64,000 nt of DNA from JAICYJ01 sp963737445 (GCA_963737445.1 CAVTSO010000009.1:124001-188000), one strand, 5' to 3'; shown: positions 26,081 to 34,118, numbered from the stretch's first letter. The notes: generated from the sequence alone by a model not told the origin. Numbers and translations: made by a program.

Positions 26081-26460
26081 TGACGGATGATGATCTGGCC
26101 TTGTACGAGCGGGCGCGTGGCGCGTCCGCGAACGCGTATGCGCCGTACTCGCGATTTGCGGTCGGTGCCGCGCTGCTCACCGACGGCGGGCAGGTGTTCA
26201 CCGGCGCCAACGTCGAGAACGCTTCGTTCGGCCTGACCTGCTGCGCGGAGCGCACGGCGATCTTCACGGCCGTCTCGGCCGGGCACAGCGACCTGGCCGC
26301 GATCGCGGTGCACACCGGCGCGGAGTCGGCGCCGCCCTGCGGCGCCTGCCGCCAGGTGATGGCCGAGTTCGCGCCGCAGCTGCGCGTGATCTGGCGGCGT
26401 GACGGGGAGCTGGTGGCCTCGTCGCTGGGTGACCTGCTGCCCGACGGCTTCCAACTGTGA
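26074..26460 (+). CDS. cdd: Cytidine deaminase
   Basis: Converts cytidine and deoxycytidine to uridine forms. The 128 residues show AYAPYSRFAVGAALLT, the zinc/catalytic motif CCAERTAIF with the catalytic Glu, and PPCGACRQVMAEF with the two further zinc cysteines. Tetrameric-type cdd length. The end overlaps the era GTG as GTGA, so the two are translated as a unit, the cdd-era order known from Bacillus. deoC, 40 bp after era, adds a nucleoside salvage theme. Confidence 0.96.
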   Translation: MPLTDDDLALYERARGASANAYAPYSRFAVGAALLTDGGQVFTGANVENASFGLTCCAERTAIFTAVSAGHSDLAAIAVHTGAESAPPCGACRQVMAEFAPQLRVIWRRDGELVASSLGDLLPDGFQL

Positions 26461-27353
26461 GCGAGCCGGCCGAGCACCGCTCCGGGCTGGTGGCGCTGGC
26501 CGGGCGGCCGAACGCCGGCAAATCGACGCTCGTCAACCGTCTGGTTGGGGAGCACGTGGCGGCCGTGTCGTCGCGGCCGCAGACCACCCGGCGCCGGGCG
26601 CTCGGTGCCGTCACGGGTGACAGCTGGCAGATGGTGCTGGTCGACCTGCCCGGGATCACCAAGCCGTTCGACCGGCTGACCGAGCGGATGCAGCGAGCGG
26701 TCGACGAAACGCTGGCCGACGCCGACGCGGTGGTGCTGATGCTGAACGGGCAGGAGGGCGTGGGGCCCGGAGATCGCTACCTCGCCGCCCGCGTGCTGCG
26801 GGAGGGGTCCGCGCCCTGCCTGATCGCGATCAACAAGACCGACCGCATGCGGCCGCACGCGATCGCCGAGACGATCAGCGCGGCCGCGGAGCTGGGGCCA
26901 TTCCACTCAATGCATCCGATCAGCGCGCTTAACGGGGACGGGGTGGATGCGCTGCGCGACGACCTCGTGTCCCTGCTCGAGCCCGGCCCGGCCTACTTCC
27001 CGGAGGGCGTGATCAGCGATCAGACCGACGAGGCCCGGGTCGGCGAGGCGGTACGCGAGGCGGCGCTGGAGGCGCTGCGCGACGAGATCCCCCACGCGGT
27101 CGCTGTTCGGCTCGAGGAGATCGTGCCCGGCCGGCGGGGCGTGACGGTTGTGCGGGCGACCATCATCTGCGAGACCGACTCGCAGAAGCGGATCGTGGTG
27201 GGCGCCGGCGGGGCGAAGGTGAAGGAGATCGGCACGGTCGCACGGCCCCAGGTCGAGAGCATCGTGGGCGGGCCGGTGTTCCTGGAGCTGAGCGTCAAGG
27301 TGCTGCCGCGATGGCGGCGCGACGAGGCCGAGCTCGACCGGCTGGGGATCTGA
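26457..27353 (+). CDS. era: GTPase Era
   Basis: A 298-residue GTPase needed for 16S rRNA maturation and 30S assembly. G1 is GRPNAGKST, G2 region SSRPQTTRRRALG, G3 VDLPGI and G4 NKTD, followed by SALNGDGVDAL. The C-terminal KH domain shows KRIVVGAGGAKVKEIG; the canonical GKGG loop reads GAGG here. GTG start within the cdd stop. Nothing else unusual. Confidence 0.96.
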   Translation: MSEPAEHRSGLVALAGRPNAGKSTLVNRLVGEHVAAVSSRPQTTRRRALGAVTGDSWQMVLVDLPGITKPFDRLTERMQRAVDETLADADAVVLMLNGQEGVGPGDRYLAARVLREGSAPCLIAINKTDRMRPHAIAETISAAAELGPFHSMHPISALNGDGVDALRDDLVSLLEPGPAYFPEGVISDQTDEARVGEAVREAALEALRDEIPHAVAVRLEEIVPGRRGVTVVRATIICETDSQKRIVVGAGGAKVKEIGTVARPQVESIVGGPVFLELSVKVLPRWRRDEAELDRLGI

Positions 27354-27396
27354 CGCGCGCCGGGCAGAACTGGAACTTGGACTAAGCTGTTCCCGG

Positions 27397-28086
27397 ATGC
27401 CTCCGTTAGCCGCCGAGCACGTCGCCCGAGCCGTTGACCACACGCTGCTCGACCCAGGCGCAGGAGATGCGTCGCTCACCGCGCTCTGCCGGGAGGCGGA
27501 CGACCATGGATTCGCCGCGGTGTGCGTGTACCCGTGGTGGGTGCCACGCGCCCGGGCGTTGCTGCAGGGCAACGCGGCCGTGTGCACGGTCGTGTCCTTC
27601 CCGCACGGCCTGGACGCGACCGCCGCGAAGTGCCAGGCGGCCCGTGCTGCGATCGCGGCCGGCGCAGACGAGATCGACGTCGTGATCGCCTACGCGGCGC
27701 TGCGCGACGGTGACGCGAAGGCGGCGGGCGACGACCTGTCGGCCGTGGTCGACGCCGCGCACGACGAGCGCGGCGACGTTGTGGTGAAGGCGATCATCGA
27801 GTCGGCCCAGCTCAGCGACGAGCAGATCGTGCTCGCCTGCGAGCTGGTCGCCGCGGCGGGTGCCGACTTCGCGAAGACGTCGACCGGCCACGCCGGCGGG
27901 GCGACGGTGGGGGCCGTCTCGCTGATGTGCGCGTCGCTGCTGCCGTCGGTCGCCGTGAAGGCGTCCGGTGGCATTCGCACCGCCGCCCGCGCGCTTGAGA
28001 TGCTGGATGCCGGCGCGACCCGCATCGGCACCAGCAACGCCCTCTCCATCATCGCCGAGCTGGAGACGAATGCCCTCGCTCGATAA
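27397..28086 (+). CDS. deoC: Deoxyribose-phosphate aldolase
   Basis: Class I aldolase that splits 2-deoxyribose 5-phosphate to glyceraldehyde 3-phosphate and acetaldehyde. The 229 residues carry VDHTLLDPGA, the proton-relay Asp/Lys segments EIDVVIAYAALRDGD and VVKAIIESAQL, and the Schiff-base motif FAKTSTGHAGGATV, then VKASGGIRTAARALEML. A TAAGCT box ends 8 nt before the ATG. The next gene starts 17 nt before its stop. Confidence 0.95.
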   Translation: MPPLAAEHVARAVDHTLLDPGAGDASLTALCREADDHGFAAVCVYPWWVPRARALLQGNAAVCTVVSFPHGLDATAAKCQAARAAIAAGADEIDVVIAYAALRDGDAKAAGDDLSAVVDAAHDERGDVVVKAIIESAQLSDEQIVLACELVAAAGADFAKTSTGHAGGATVGAVSLMCASLLPSVAVKASGGIRTAARALEMLDAGATRIGTSNALSIIAELETNALAR

Positions 28087-28798
28087 ACGGGTGTCCTCGA
28101 CCCGCCGAGAGGTCGAGGAGCGGCGGCGCGCGCGCCCGCTGGCGCAGCTCCAACGGGAGGTGGCGGCGCTGGCATCGATCCGGCCCTTCACCGAGTCGAT
28201 TGGCGGAGAGGAGATCTCGTTCGTGCAGCGCGTGAAGGAGGCCGACGGCGCGCTGCTGGAGCTGGCCGAAGAGCTGGAGGTGGCGGGGTTGGCGGCAGCG
28301 CTGGGGCCGCTGGCCGACATGGCCGCCAACAACGCGCTGCCGATGCTGCTGACCGACATGATCGTGGACGCCTACCAGCTGTACGAGTGCCGGCTGGCCG
28401 GCGCCGGCGCGGTGGTGCTGGTGGCGGCAGCGTTCGAGGACGACCAGGAGCGGCTGGCGGAGCTGTACAGCGTGGCCGGCTCGGTCGACCTGGACGTGAT
28501 CGTCGAAGTCGCCCACGAGGACGAGCTGGAGGAGGCGCTGGAGCTGCTCGACCCCGACTCGTTCCTGCTCCGAAACCGCGGGTCGGACGACGACGGCTCG
28601 GTCGACTTCGAGCGCACGTTCTCGCTGATGGAGGAGGTGCCGGCCGGCAAGACGGTCTTCAGCCAGGGCGGCGTGCGCGAGCGCGAACAGGTGGTGGCGC
28701 TGGAGCGGTCGGGCGTGGACGCGGTGATCCTGGGCCCGTGGGCTGCGGCCGGCGACCTGGCCGAGACGCTGCGGCAGCTGCGCGGCGAGTCGCGGTAG
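28070..28798 (+). CDS. TrpC-like (indole-3-glycerol phosphate synthase fold) protein lacking catalytic residues
   Basis: A 242-residue TIM-barrel protein whose frame overlaps deoC. The N-terminal helix RREVEERRRARPLAQLQREV, the MIVDAYQLYECRLAGAGAVV strand-helix, VIVEVAHEDELEEALELL and VDFERTFSLMEEVPAGKTVF, and the end SGVDAVILGPWAAAGD, all line up with TrpC. The catalytic positions differ: EVKRxSPS reads FVQRVKEAD, LRKDF reads LLTDM, INNRDL reads LLRNRGS and AESGI reads FSQGGV; only the Glu of VEV remains. It is therefore unlikely to make indoleglycerol phosphate. No trp genes are nearby. Confidence 0.75.
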   Translation: MPSLDKRVSSTRREVEERRRARPLAQLQREVAALASIRPFTESIGGEEISFVQRVKEADGALLELAEELEVAGLAAALGPLADMAANNALPMLLTDMIVDAYQLYECRLAGAGAVVLVAAAFEDDQERLAELYSVAGSVDLDVIVEVAHEDELEEALELLDPDSFLLRNRGSDDDGSVDFERTFSLMEEVPAGKTVFSQGGVREREQVVALERSGVDAVILGPWAAAGDLAETLRQLRGESR

Positions 28799-28804
28799 CC
28801 GGCG

Positions 28805-29845
28805 CTAGCCGAACAGCGCTTCAGCCTGGGCGTAGAGCGCGGGCGGCACGGTCTTCAGCCCAGCCACGGCATCGGCGATCGGCACGGCCACGATCTCGTC
28901 GCCGCGCAGGGACGCCATCATGCCGAACGACCCCTCGAACACGAGGTCGGCCGCTCGCAGGCCAAAGCGGGTCGCCAGCACGCGGTCGTGCGCGGTGGGC
29001 GACCCGCCGCGCTGGACGTGGCCGAGCTGGGTGACGCGCGTCTCGAAGCCCGTGCGCTGCTCGATCTCGCCGGCCAGCACCGCGCCGATGCCGCCCAGGC
29101 GGGCGTGGCCGAAGGCGTCCGCCTCGGGCGCGGCCATCAGCTGCGCGTCGCTACCCTCGAAGCGCAGCTCCCAGCCCTCGCTGACGACCACGATCGAGAA
29201 GTCCTTGCCGCGCCGGTGGCGGCGATCGATCAGCTCGCAGCAGCGCTCGACGGTGACCGGCTGCTCGGGGATCAGGACGACGTCGGCACCGCCGGCCATG
29301 CCGGACAAAAGTGCGATCCAGCCGGCGTGGCGGCCCATCACCTCGCAGACCATGACGCGGTCGTGGGACTCGGCGGTGGAGTGCAGGCGGTCGATGGCCT
29401 CGGTCGCGATCGAGAGCGCCGTGTCGAACCCGAACGTGTAGTCGGTGGCGGAGAGGTCGTTGTCGATCGTCTTGGGGACGCCCACCACCGGCGCGTCGTG
29501 GTCCGCGTACAGGCGGGCTGCCACGCCGAGGGTGTCCTCGCCGCCGATCGCGACCAGCGCATCCAGCCCGGCCATGCTCGCGAGCGTGGCCTCGAGGCCG
29601 CCGTCGACCTTGAAGGGGTTGGTGCGCGACGTGCGCAGGATGGTGCCGCCGCGGGGCAGGATGCCGCTGATATCGCGGGCGCCGAGCGGCTTGGTGGTGC
29701 CGTCGATCATGCCGCGCCACCCGTGCATGATGCCGACCACCTCATCGCCGCGGTCGAGCGCGCGCCGGGTGACGGCGCGGATCACCGCGTTCAGGCCGGG
29801 GCAGTCCCCGCCTCCTGTCAGGATGCCGATCCGCATCGTGGTCAT
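28805..29845 (-). CDS. 6-phosphofructokinase with PPi-type active-site residues
   Basis: A PFK-A superfamily enzyme of 346 residues: RIGILTGGGDCPGLNAVIRA, ILPRGGTILRTSRTNPF, TIDNDL, CEVMGRHAGWIALLSG and LGHVQRGGSPTAHDRVLA. Two positions that set the phosphoryl donor are of the pyrophosphate type: IGGEDT (Asp at residue 104, where ATP enzymes have Gly) and VPKTIDND (Lys at residue 125, where ATP enzymes have Gly). That pattern is known from the Amycolatopsis PPi-PFK. It probably works reversibly in glycolysis using PPi. Start ATG 29845; MRIG at 29836 is possible. It converges with the TrpC-like gene. Confidence 0.9.
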   Translation of the reverse strand: MTTMRIGILTGGGDCPGLNAVIRAVTRRALDRGDEVVGIMHGWRGMIDGTTKPLGARDISGILPRGGTILRTSRTNPFKVDGGLEATLASMAGLDALVAIGGEDTLGVAARLYADHDAPVVGVPKTIDNDLSATDYTFGFDTALSIATEAIDRLHSTAESHDRVMVCEVMGRHAGWIALLSGMAGGADVVLIPEQPVTVERCCELIDRRHRRGKDFSIVVVSEGWELRFEGSDAQLMAAPEADAFGHARLGGIGAVLAGEIEQRTGFETRVTQLGHVQRGGSPTAHDRVLATRFGLRAADLVFEGSFGMMASLRGDEIVAVPIADAVAGLKTVPPALYAQAEALFG

Positions 29846-29914
29846 GCTAGCCCCGGGTTCGGCGCTCATCATCGGCAACGCCCGGACGCGATTCGCGTAC
29901 TCTCTTGCGGCAGG

Positions 29915-29998
29915 GCCGAAGTGGCGGAACCGGTAGACGCGCCGGACTCAAAATCCGGTGGCCGAAAGGTCGTGTGGGTTCGAGTCCCACCTTCGGCA
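29915..29998 (+). tRNA. tRNA-Leu (anticodon CAA)
   Basis: The acceptor stem GCCGAAG (29915-29921) pairs with CTTCGGC (29991-29997), discriminator A at 29998. The anticodon stem-loop reads CCGGA-CTCAAAA-TCCGG, giving CAA, which reads UUG. A long variable arm and the T arm GTGGG-TTCGAGT-CCCAC complete a class II tRNA. CCA is not encoded. It borders the decayed region that follows. Confidence 0.97.
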
Positions 29999-30099
29999 TA
30001 CGGGGTAGACGAGCCCAAACGGGTTAGACACCGCGGTGGTCACTGCTTGCACCCGGCAAACGTGGGTGGGAATGTGTCATCGTTCTCCCATGCGGACGG

Positions 30100-30330
30100 C
30101 TGCAACGCGAGACGGATACCAACTCCGAGACGGGGAAGAGCGTCCGCGTGAAGGGCTCATACACCGAGACGGTTGACCTACGTACCGGTATTCGGCGAAC
30201 CACAGGCCGGGTGTTCATGGGCGTCGGTGGGAAGGGCGCGAACGTCCTCCACGACAGCGGCTTGGTCATCTTCAAGGACGACACCGCCCACCGCCGCGCG
30301 ACGTGCGCTGGAGAGGTGCGCGCGCCGTAA
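30100..30330 (+). pseudogene. Fragment of an exported-protein-like gene
   Basis: One frame, open from 30028 to TAA at 30330, contains TNSETGKSVRVKGSYTETVD, TTGRVFMGVGGKGANVLHD and SGLVIFKDD. This is protein-like and recalls a beta-rich secreted family of actinobacteria, but no signal peptide precedes it and no good start exists (GTG 30148 is the first). I read it as the middle of a lost gene. GTG 30148 would give a 60-residue ORF. Confidence 0.35.
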
Positions 30331-30412
30331 TTCTCGGACGTGGTCACCGTGGATGGAGGTTCACGGGAGCCGATCCGGCCGCCAACAGCCTCCAGCGGGT
30401 CTGGTGGCTCGA

Positions 30413-30703
30413 TCAGCGGGTCACGAATACGTGGCTGAAGTCGCACGTTGGGGAGGAGCGATGAGCCAGCGCCACGCCGACGATCCTGGTCGCCCACTTG
30501 GGAACCCTGAAGAGCAGCTGGAAGGTTTCGGTTGAGCCTGGCTGGATGTCGTTGCTCCCAAACCCGGCCTTCCGATGGTGCTCCGCGTCGGTCGGCTGCT
30601 CGGTCCCGGCGACGGTCTCTGATCCGATACCGCTCGTCGTGTCATCGCACCCGGCGAATCCCAACGTTGCCAGCAGGAGGATGGTGTACCGGAGCCGCAT
30701 CAT
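30413..30703 (-). CDS. Small lipoprotein of unknown function
   Basis: A 96-residue protein starting MMRLRYTILLLATLGFAGCD: a short basic n-region, hydrophobic core and lipobox GFAGC, so the mature protein would be lipid-anchored at the cysteine. The mature part has DIQPGSTETFQLLFRVPKWA and ends HVFVTR; no family recognised. GGAAAGGAAC lies about 8 nt before ATG 30703 as a ribosome binding site. It is one of the few intact-looking genes in the stretch after tRNA-Leu. Confidence 0.6.
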   Translation of the reverse strand: MMRLRYTILLLATLGFAGCDDTTSGIGSETVAGTEQPTDAEHHRKAGFGSNDIQPGSTETFQLLFRVPKWATRIVGVALAHRSSPTCDFSHVFVTR

Positions 30704-30730
30704 GGCGTGTGTTCCTTTCCACAGGACCAC

Positions 30731-31124
30731 TCGGTGAGGAGCAGAGCCGAGCGTACCGACTTTCGTGATCAGACGCGCACCATCACCGCAGGTGGCACCC
30801 GGCCCGGCACGACGTCAAGTAGCCGCGGCTCTGGTGTACGGCGCATACCTGTCGTAGACTGAAGTGCTGCTCCACGAACGCCTTCGTGCCCTCTAGGCGT
30901 TCGGGGTCTGGGAGCGGCAGGCGGTCCGCCCGCCTCACTACCTGCCTGACACCGGGCGGGGCGGACCACCCCGATCCCCGGCCGCTGGCTAGTCCCTCCT
31001 GGGTATCGCTGCGACCTGGCGGCCACACCCGCCAGCGTCAACTGTTCGTCGTCCGGGTCGCCGGCACCGCCGGACCCTCAGCGCTCGGAGCGGCGCTCAT
31101 AGTGAGTGGGCGCTGGATTGCGAC
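30731..31124. other. Stretch without a convincing gene
   Basis: Open frames on the minus strand at 30,769-31,041 and 30,783-31,028 show no motif or start signal. Part of the second (LPLPDPERLEGTKAFVEQHF) looks mildly protein-like and may be a remnant, but I cannot place it. No RNA gene or clear hairpin was seen. Confidence 0.4.
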
Positions 31125-31202
31125 ATGATCCGGCTCGTGAGTTGGAATCTCGCCGGGCGCGACGTCCTCGGCGATCTCGACGGCCTTGAGGCTGACGTTC
31201 GC
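31125..31202 (+). pseudogene. N-terminal remnant of an endonuclease/exonuclease/phosphatase (EEP) gene
   Basis: ATG 31125 opens MIRLVSWNLAGRDV and LDGLEADV, the first strand and helix of EEP-fold enzymes, where the Asn of WNLxGR is a metal/active-site residue. After about 26 codons the similarity stops and the frame runs on as unrelated Arg/Ser-rich sequence to 31421. The rest of the domain is not found downstream, so the gene is broken. Confidence 0.5.
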
Positions 31203-31553
31203 ACTCCTCCATCAAAGCACGTCGTAGAGCACAACCAGAGACCGGGCGGGGGCGACAGAAGTGTCAGAACCCGCTGCCACCCCACGCACGCCATTTCCCC
31301 CAAAAGGCGGGCAGAGCCAAGCGCGCGCACCGGAATAATCCTCCCCAGAACTGTCGTCCGCAACCGGACGGTCTCGGGAGTTGGTTCTCGTGTGAGGAGG
31401 CAAGCATCCTCAAGAGCGTAGGCTCCGGGTGGAACCGAGCGCTCCCCGCGAAGCGTTGCGGCGACCCAGGGCACGGCCGGAAGGGCACGCCCACGTCCGG
31501 GCGAACACCACCACAGGGCTATCGCGCTGCCCAGGACCTGATACAACTGGCGT
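31203..31553. other. Stretch without a gene, upstream of a cNMP-binding gene
   Basis: No ORF here shows family motifs. The only signal is a TACAAC box at 31542-31547 ending 6 nt before GTG 31554, a likely promoter for the next gene. Confidence 0.4.
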
Positions 31554-32069
31554 GTGAGCGGAGACGTTCGGCATACCGGCGTCTCGCAGGCCCGCGGTAT
31601 CGACCTGGCCGAGGCGATAGCCCGTGACGGGCGCGTATCGCAGGTCGATGATGTCGCCGCCGTGCAACACTTGCTGCGGCAGGTGCCGCTGTTCAAACGC
31701 ATCGGCAAGCGCCACTTGCGGTTGCTGGCCGGCCGCTGTCACGTCATGCGCTACCGGCCGGGTGAACCGATCGTGCGAGCGGGGTTCAGCGGGGAGGGGT
31801 TCTTCACGATCGCCAGCGGACGTGCACGCGTGCAGCGCCCCGACGGCCACGAGGTGATCCTCGCCCAAGGCGACTTCTTCGGTGACCTTTCGCTGATCGA
31901 CGGCGCGAGCCGAAACGCGACGGTGGTCGCCGAGACTGACCTGATCGCGCTGAAGCTGACGCGGCAGACCTTCCTCGACCTGCTGGACGCCGAGCCGACC
32001 GTTTGCCGTGCCCTGGTCGAATCGCTGGTCGAACGCATCCGCGCGATCGAAGCGCGATCGACCGCTTGA
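31554..32069 (+). CDS. Stand-alone cyclic nucleotide-binding domain protein (second copy)
   Basis: A 171-residue protein with a 40-residue N-terminal extension and one CRP-type sensor domain: VPLFKRIGKRHLRLLAGRC, IVRAGFSGEGFFTIASGRAR, DFFGDLSLIDGASRNATVV and a C-terminal helix. There is no DNA-binding domain. It resembles the 8,716 protein along its length, but the phosphate-binding cassette has Asp in place of Glu and Arg-Asn in place of Arg-Ser, so nucleotide binding may be altered. GTG 31554 is supported by the TACAAC box 6 nt upstream. Confidence 0.78.
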   Translation: MSGDVRHTGVSQARGIDLAEAIARDGRVSQVDDVAAVQHLLRQVPLFKRIGKRHLRLLAGRCHVMRYRPGEPIVRAGFSGEGFFTIASGRARVQRPDGHEVILAQGDFFGDLSLIDGASRNATVVAETDLIALKLTRQTFLDLLDAEPTVCRALVESLVERIRAIEARSTA

Positions 32070-32171
32070 CACGACTGATCACGACATGGCGCCGAGCAAC
32101 GTAATGCGGCCAGTCGCTCTACCTGCCCACAACCAGCCAAATGCCGATCTGCCTTACCCCCGCTGCTGGTA

Positions 32172-32193
32172 GGCCTGGAACAGGATCGTCGAG
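32172..32193 (-). repeat. 22-bp inverted copy of an NHL-gene segment
   Basis: The 22 bases are an exact reverse complement of 32396-32417 inside the NHL-repeat gene. Together with the direct copy that abuts it they form a rearranged patch just after the stop codon of that gene. Confidence 0.8.
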
Positions 32194-32241
32194 CCGTGGC
32201 GAACCGCTGCACCCGCTGGTTGACGCTGTCGGACACGAACG
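32193..32241 (-). repeat. 49-bp direct copy of an NHL-gene segment
   Basis: The 49 bases match 32925-32973 in the NHL gene with one mismatch, encoding SDSVNQRVQRFATA on the minus strand. The copy ends directly at the NHL stop codon (32243-32245). Confidence 0.8.
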
Positions 32242-32242
32242 C

Positions 32243-34027
32243 TTACGGGAGGTCGAACACCTCGATGCGGTCGTTGTACTCGTCGGACACGAACAGCTGC
32301 CCGTTCGAGATCTCCAGGTGCGACGGGTGGTTGAACTGCCCGTGGGCGGAGCCGGCGCTGCCGAACGCCAGCAGCAGGCCCCCCGACGGTGACAGCTCGA
32401 CGATCCTGTTCCAGGCCGTGTCCGACACCCAGATGTTGCCCGCCGCATCGACCGCAATACCCTCTGGGCCGTGCAGCCCGCCGAAGCTCCTGACTGGCGC
32501 GCCCGTGAGCGCATTCAGCTCGACCACCCGGTTGTTGCCGGTGTCGGCTACGTACACGACGCCGTTCGCCACCGCCACGTCCTTAGGGAACGAGAAGGCC
32601 GTCGACAGCCACGTGGTCGTCCCCAGCGCCGGCGACCAGCGCGAGACGCGGTTGTTGAAGGTGTCGGCGACGATCAGATTCGCCCCGACCGACGCGATGC
32701 CGAACGGCCAGTGGAGCTGGTTGGCCCCGCTGCCGACCGCGCCCAGGAACGAGCCGGTCGGGACCCCGTCGCGGGTGAACTGCAGCAGCCGGTTGTTCTT
32801 GGTGTCCGACACCCAGATCGTGTTCGTGGCGTTGTTGATCGTGATGTCGCGCGGCCAGTTGAACCCCGTCAGGTCGGTCTTGCCCCAGCCGCGGTTCCCG
32901 AACGACAGTTGCCAGGCGCCGGTGGCCGTGGCGAACCGCTGCACCCGCTGGTTAACGCTGTCGGACACGAACGTCTGCGAGTCGACGGCCAGGCCGGACG
33001 GCTCGTTGAAGCCGCCGTTGGGGCCTGGCGCACCGCCGAAGGTGGCCTGGTAGACGCCCGTCTGGGAGAAGCGCAGGATCTTGTTGCCCCACAGGTCCGC
33101 GCCGTAGACCAGCGGCGAGCTGCCGGTGCCCACGGCCACCCGCCGTAGCTGGAAGAACTGCTTGGCGCCTGTTCCGGGCGTCCCGTAGGTGCGCAGGTAG
33201 CCGCCGGTCGCGCTGAACTGCTGGATGCGGTTGTTGTCCGAATCGGCGACGTACACCCGGTTGGCTGCGTCCACGGCGACGCCGTAGGGGCGGATGAACT
33301 GGCCGTTGGCGCTGCCGCGCGTTCCCCATCCCTTCAGCGGTGCGCCGGTGGGGCTGAACTTGGCGATGCGGTTGTTGTTGTAGTCCGCCACGTACACGTT
33401 GCCGGCCGAGTCGGTGGCGGCGTCGCGCGGGGCGTTCAGCTGACCCAGTCCCGACCCCAGTCCGGTACCGAACGTGCGGATCAGCGCACCCGCCGGCGTG
33501 AACTCCTGCACCCGGTTCTGGATGTCCTCGCTGACGAAGATGACGTGATTGCCCGACCGATCCACGCCGGCGGTGATTCCGAGCGTCGAGCCAAAGTGCA
33601 CCGGCCACTGCGAGATGGCGGCGCCGTTGGACGCGTTCAGTACCTGCACGCGGTTCCAGCCCGTGTCGTCGACGTACAGCTTGCCGTTCAGGTAGGCGAC
33701 GTCCCGCGGGTTGTTGAAGCGGCCCAGCTGCTTGGTGCCTCGCACTCCGACCCGCCACAGTTGCTTGCCGGCGGGGCTGTAGGCGGCCACCTGGTCGTTC
33801 CCGGTGTCGGCGATGTACACGTTGCCAGAAGAGTCAACATCGAGCCCGGAGGCGTACATCGAGGCATGACCCGGCCCGCCGATCGTGTGCGCGTAGACCA
33901 CACCGGCGGCGCCCGATGCGCTGGCCGGCAGACCGGCGAACGCGGTCGCGAGCAGCGCCACCGTCCCCAGTCCGACCTTGATCTTCTGCATGCCGAACGC
34001 CCGAGCCGTGAAACCGTGCCCCCGCAT
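32243..34027 (-). CDS. Secreted NHL-repeat beta-propeller protein
   Basis: A 594-residue exported protein. The signal peptide covers about residues 1-40 (KVGLGTVALLATAFAGLPASA). The rest is about ten or eleven NHL repeats of the form GLDVDSSGNVYIADTGNDQV, DAATDSAGNVYVADYNNNRI and GIAVDAAGNIWVSDTAWNRI, enough for one or two six-bladed propellers. NHL propellers bind proteins, sugars or RNA, so the ligand cannot be told. The start is ATG 34027, preceded by GGGAGAGG; ATG 33991 is an alternative. No enzyme motif is seen. Fragments of this gene are copied at 32,172-32,241. Confidence 0.88.
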   Translation of the reverse strand: MRGHGFTARAFGMQKIKVGLGTVALLATAFAGLPASASGAAGVVYAHTIGGPGHASMYASGLDVDSSGNVYIADTGNDQVAAYSPAGKQLWRVGVRGTKQLGRFNNPRDVAYLNGKLYVDDTGWNRVQVLNASNGAAISQWPVHFGSTLGITAGVDRSGNHVIFVSEDIQNRVQEFTPAGALIRTFGTGLGSGLGQLNAPRDAATDSAGNVYVADYNNNRIAKFSPTGAPLKGWGTRGSANGQFIRPYGVAVDAANRVYVADSDNNRIQQFSATGGYLRTYGTPGTGAKQFFQLRRVAVGTGSSPLVYGADLWGNKILRFSQTGVYQATFGGAPGPNGGFNEPSGLAVDSQTFVSDSVNQRVQRFATATGAWQLSFGNRGWGKTDLTGFNWPRDITINNATNTIWVSDTKNNRLLQFTRDGVPTGSFLGAVGSGANQLHWPFGIASVGANLIVADTFNNRVSRWSPALGTTTWLSTAFSFPKDVAVANGVVYVADTGNNRVVELNALTGAPVRSFGGLHGPEGIAVDAAGNIWVSDTAWNRIVELSPSGGLLLAFGSAGSAHGQFNHPSHLEISNGQLFVSDEYNDRIEVFDLP

Positions 34028-34118
34028 CGCCTCTCCCTCGTGGAATCCTCTCGATGGTGGAACCCCCTCGAGACCACGTCGACTTTACGCCTTCGTGCCA
34101 AACCTGCAAGGGGCTGGT

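Noticed and set aside
31203..31421. Continuation of the 31,125 ORF as a 98-residue protein
   Set aside because: After about residue 26 the sequence is Arg/Ser/Pro-rich and unlike any fold; the good start is explained by a truncated EEP gene.
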